NCBI RefSeq assembly: GCF_004123675.1
Contig: NZ_CP035420.1
Span: 1-64,000 of the forward strand
Direction: 5' to 3'
Source: Leisingera sp. NJS204
Lineage (GTDB): Bacteria > Pseudomonadota > Alphaproteobacteria > Rhodobacterales > Rhodobacteraceae
DNA: 64,000 nt
Shown: positions 63,610 to 64,000 of the stretch, piece by piece
How positions within the stretch are numbered: the first letter of the stretch is position 1
Layout of the letters: the number at the start of each line of letters is the position of its first letter
The notes under the pieces: generated by a model
What the model was told of the DNA's origin: nothing
Seen by the model: the letters and a program-made list of their open reading frames with translations, nothing else
The model's database searches: none
Program-made: the position numbers and the translations under genes

Positions 63610-64000
63610 GTGATCAAAATTTACATGGCCGGCAAGCACATGAAACGGTCGCCGCTCAGCTACAGTGCCCTGGCACCGCTGTTTGAAGGCTGGGTCGAAC
63701 GCGTTTCGGAACCAGAGCAGGCCGATTTGTATCTCTTTACCCATATACTGGACATTGAAGAGGCGCCGCAGGCGGCAATCACAGCCTGGCGGCAGCGGCG
63801 CAAGCCGATTGTGCTTTTGTCGGAAGAGCCGTTCTGGGATACAATCTGGGGCTGCCGGCCGCTGAATCGGGAACTGATCGTGGAAACCCGCTTCGGCGCG
63901 GTGCCAGTGATTCAACTGAATCATGCCACCACCAGTATTTTCCGTTTTTCTCGAATTCCCTATTACCTTTTGACCAACCACCGTTTTGCCAATGCCTATG
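63610..64000 (+). CDS. Probable glycosyltransferase, N-terminal part (3' end outside window)
   Basis: An open frame from GTG 63610 (VIKIYMAGKHMKRSPLSYSA...) runs off the right edge after 130 residues, ending with YYLLTNHRFANAY. It has no internal stop and reads as protein, with phrases such as RKPIVLLSEEPFWDTIW and RIPYYLLTNHRF typical of the donor domain of family-10 (fucosyl) and related transferases. With gmd and fcl nearby, fucosyl transfer is plausible but unproven. A short opposite-strand frame is less likely. Confidence 0.5.
   Translation, partial: MIKIYMAGKHMKRSPLSYSALAPLFEGWVERVSEPEQADLYLFTHILDIEEAPQAAITAWRQRRKPIVLLSEEPFWDTIWGCRPLNRELIVETRFGAVPVIQLNHATTSIFRFSRIPYYLLTNHRFANAY

Overview
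The window looks like part of a large extrachromosomal replicon (plasmid or chromid) of a marine Roseobacter-group alphaproteobacterium (Leisingera/Phaeobacter-like). The evidence is high GC with alphaproteobacterial-type proteins, an iteron origin with a RepA-type initiator and parAB (29.5-33.8 kb), and a cargo of surface polysaccharide, secretion and adhesin genes like that described for RepA-I 'biofilm' plasmids. The taxonomic placement is inference; no 16S or other core marker is present.

Left part, 1-19.3 kb: the 3' end of a huge repeat-rich adhesin with a C-terminal beta-barrel; two Sel1-repeat periplasmic proteins; then a nearly complete type II secretion system split over both strands (gspO minus; gspG-H-I-J-K-L-M plus; a small TPR-like lipoprotein minus; gspC plus; gspF, gspE, gspD minus). 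A family-4 glycosyltransferase follows. Its C-terminal nonapeptide repeats run on past a TAG codon.

19.4-29.1 kb: two LuxR-type regulators flank an AT-rich intergenic region with DnaA-box-like sites. Then come an unknown membrane protein, an RTX calcium-binding protein and its type I exporter (ABC ATPase plus membrane fusion protein; no TolC in the window), and a small membrane protein.

29.3-35.5 kb: the replication and partition module. rep runs leftward and parA-parB rightward from an origin with one perfect DnaA box and three 22-bp iterons. Three copies of a parS-like element built on TGTTTCGCGCGCGAAACA lie around it. Two of them sit in long, diverged direct repeats that bracket rep-parA-parB-ugd.

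33.8-64 kb: a large capsule/exopolysaccharide locus. It holds UDP-glucuronate and galacturonate supply (ugd, epimerase), ABC export (KpsM-, KpsE- and KpsT-like), galactofuranose supply and transfer (glf, GlfT2-like), GDP-fucose supply (gmd, fcl), several glycosyltransferases, five sulfotransferase-like proteins and two tandem SGNH-like paralogues. It also has a three-gene module (DRE-TIM aldolase, KdsB-like CMP transferase, HAD phosphatase) that could make and activate an unusual ulosonic acid, plus a GT-B transferase with the HP and SS motifs typical of enzymes using CMP-sugars. Together this suggests a sulfated, acidic, galactofuranose- and fucose-containing surface polymer, with adhesin and RTX proteins for attachment. 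The last gene runs off the right edge.
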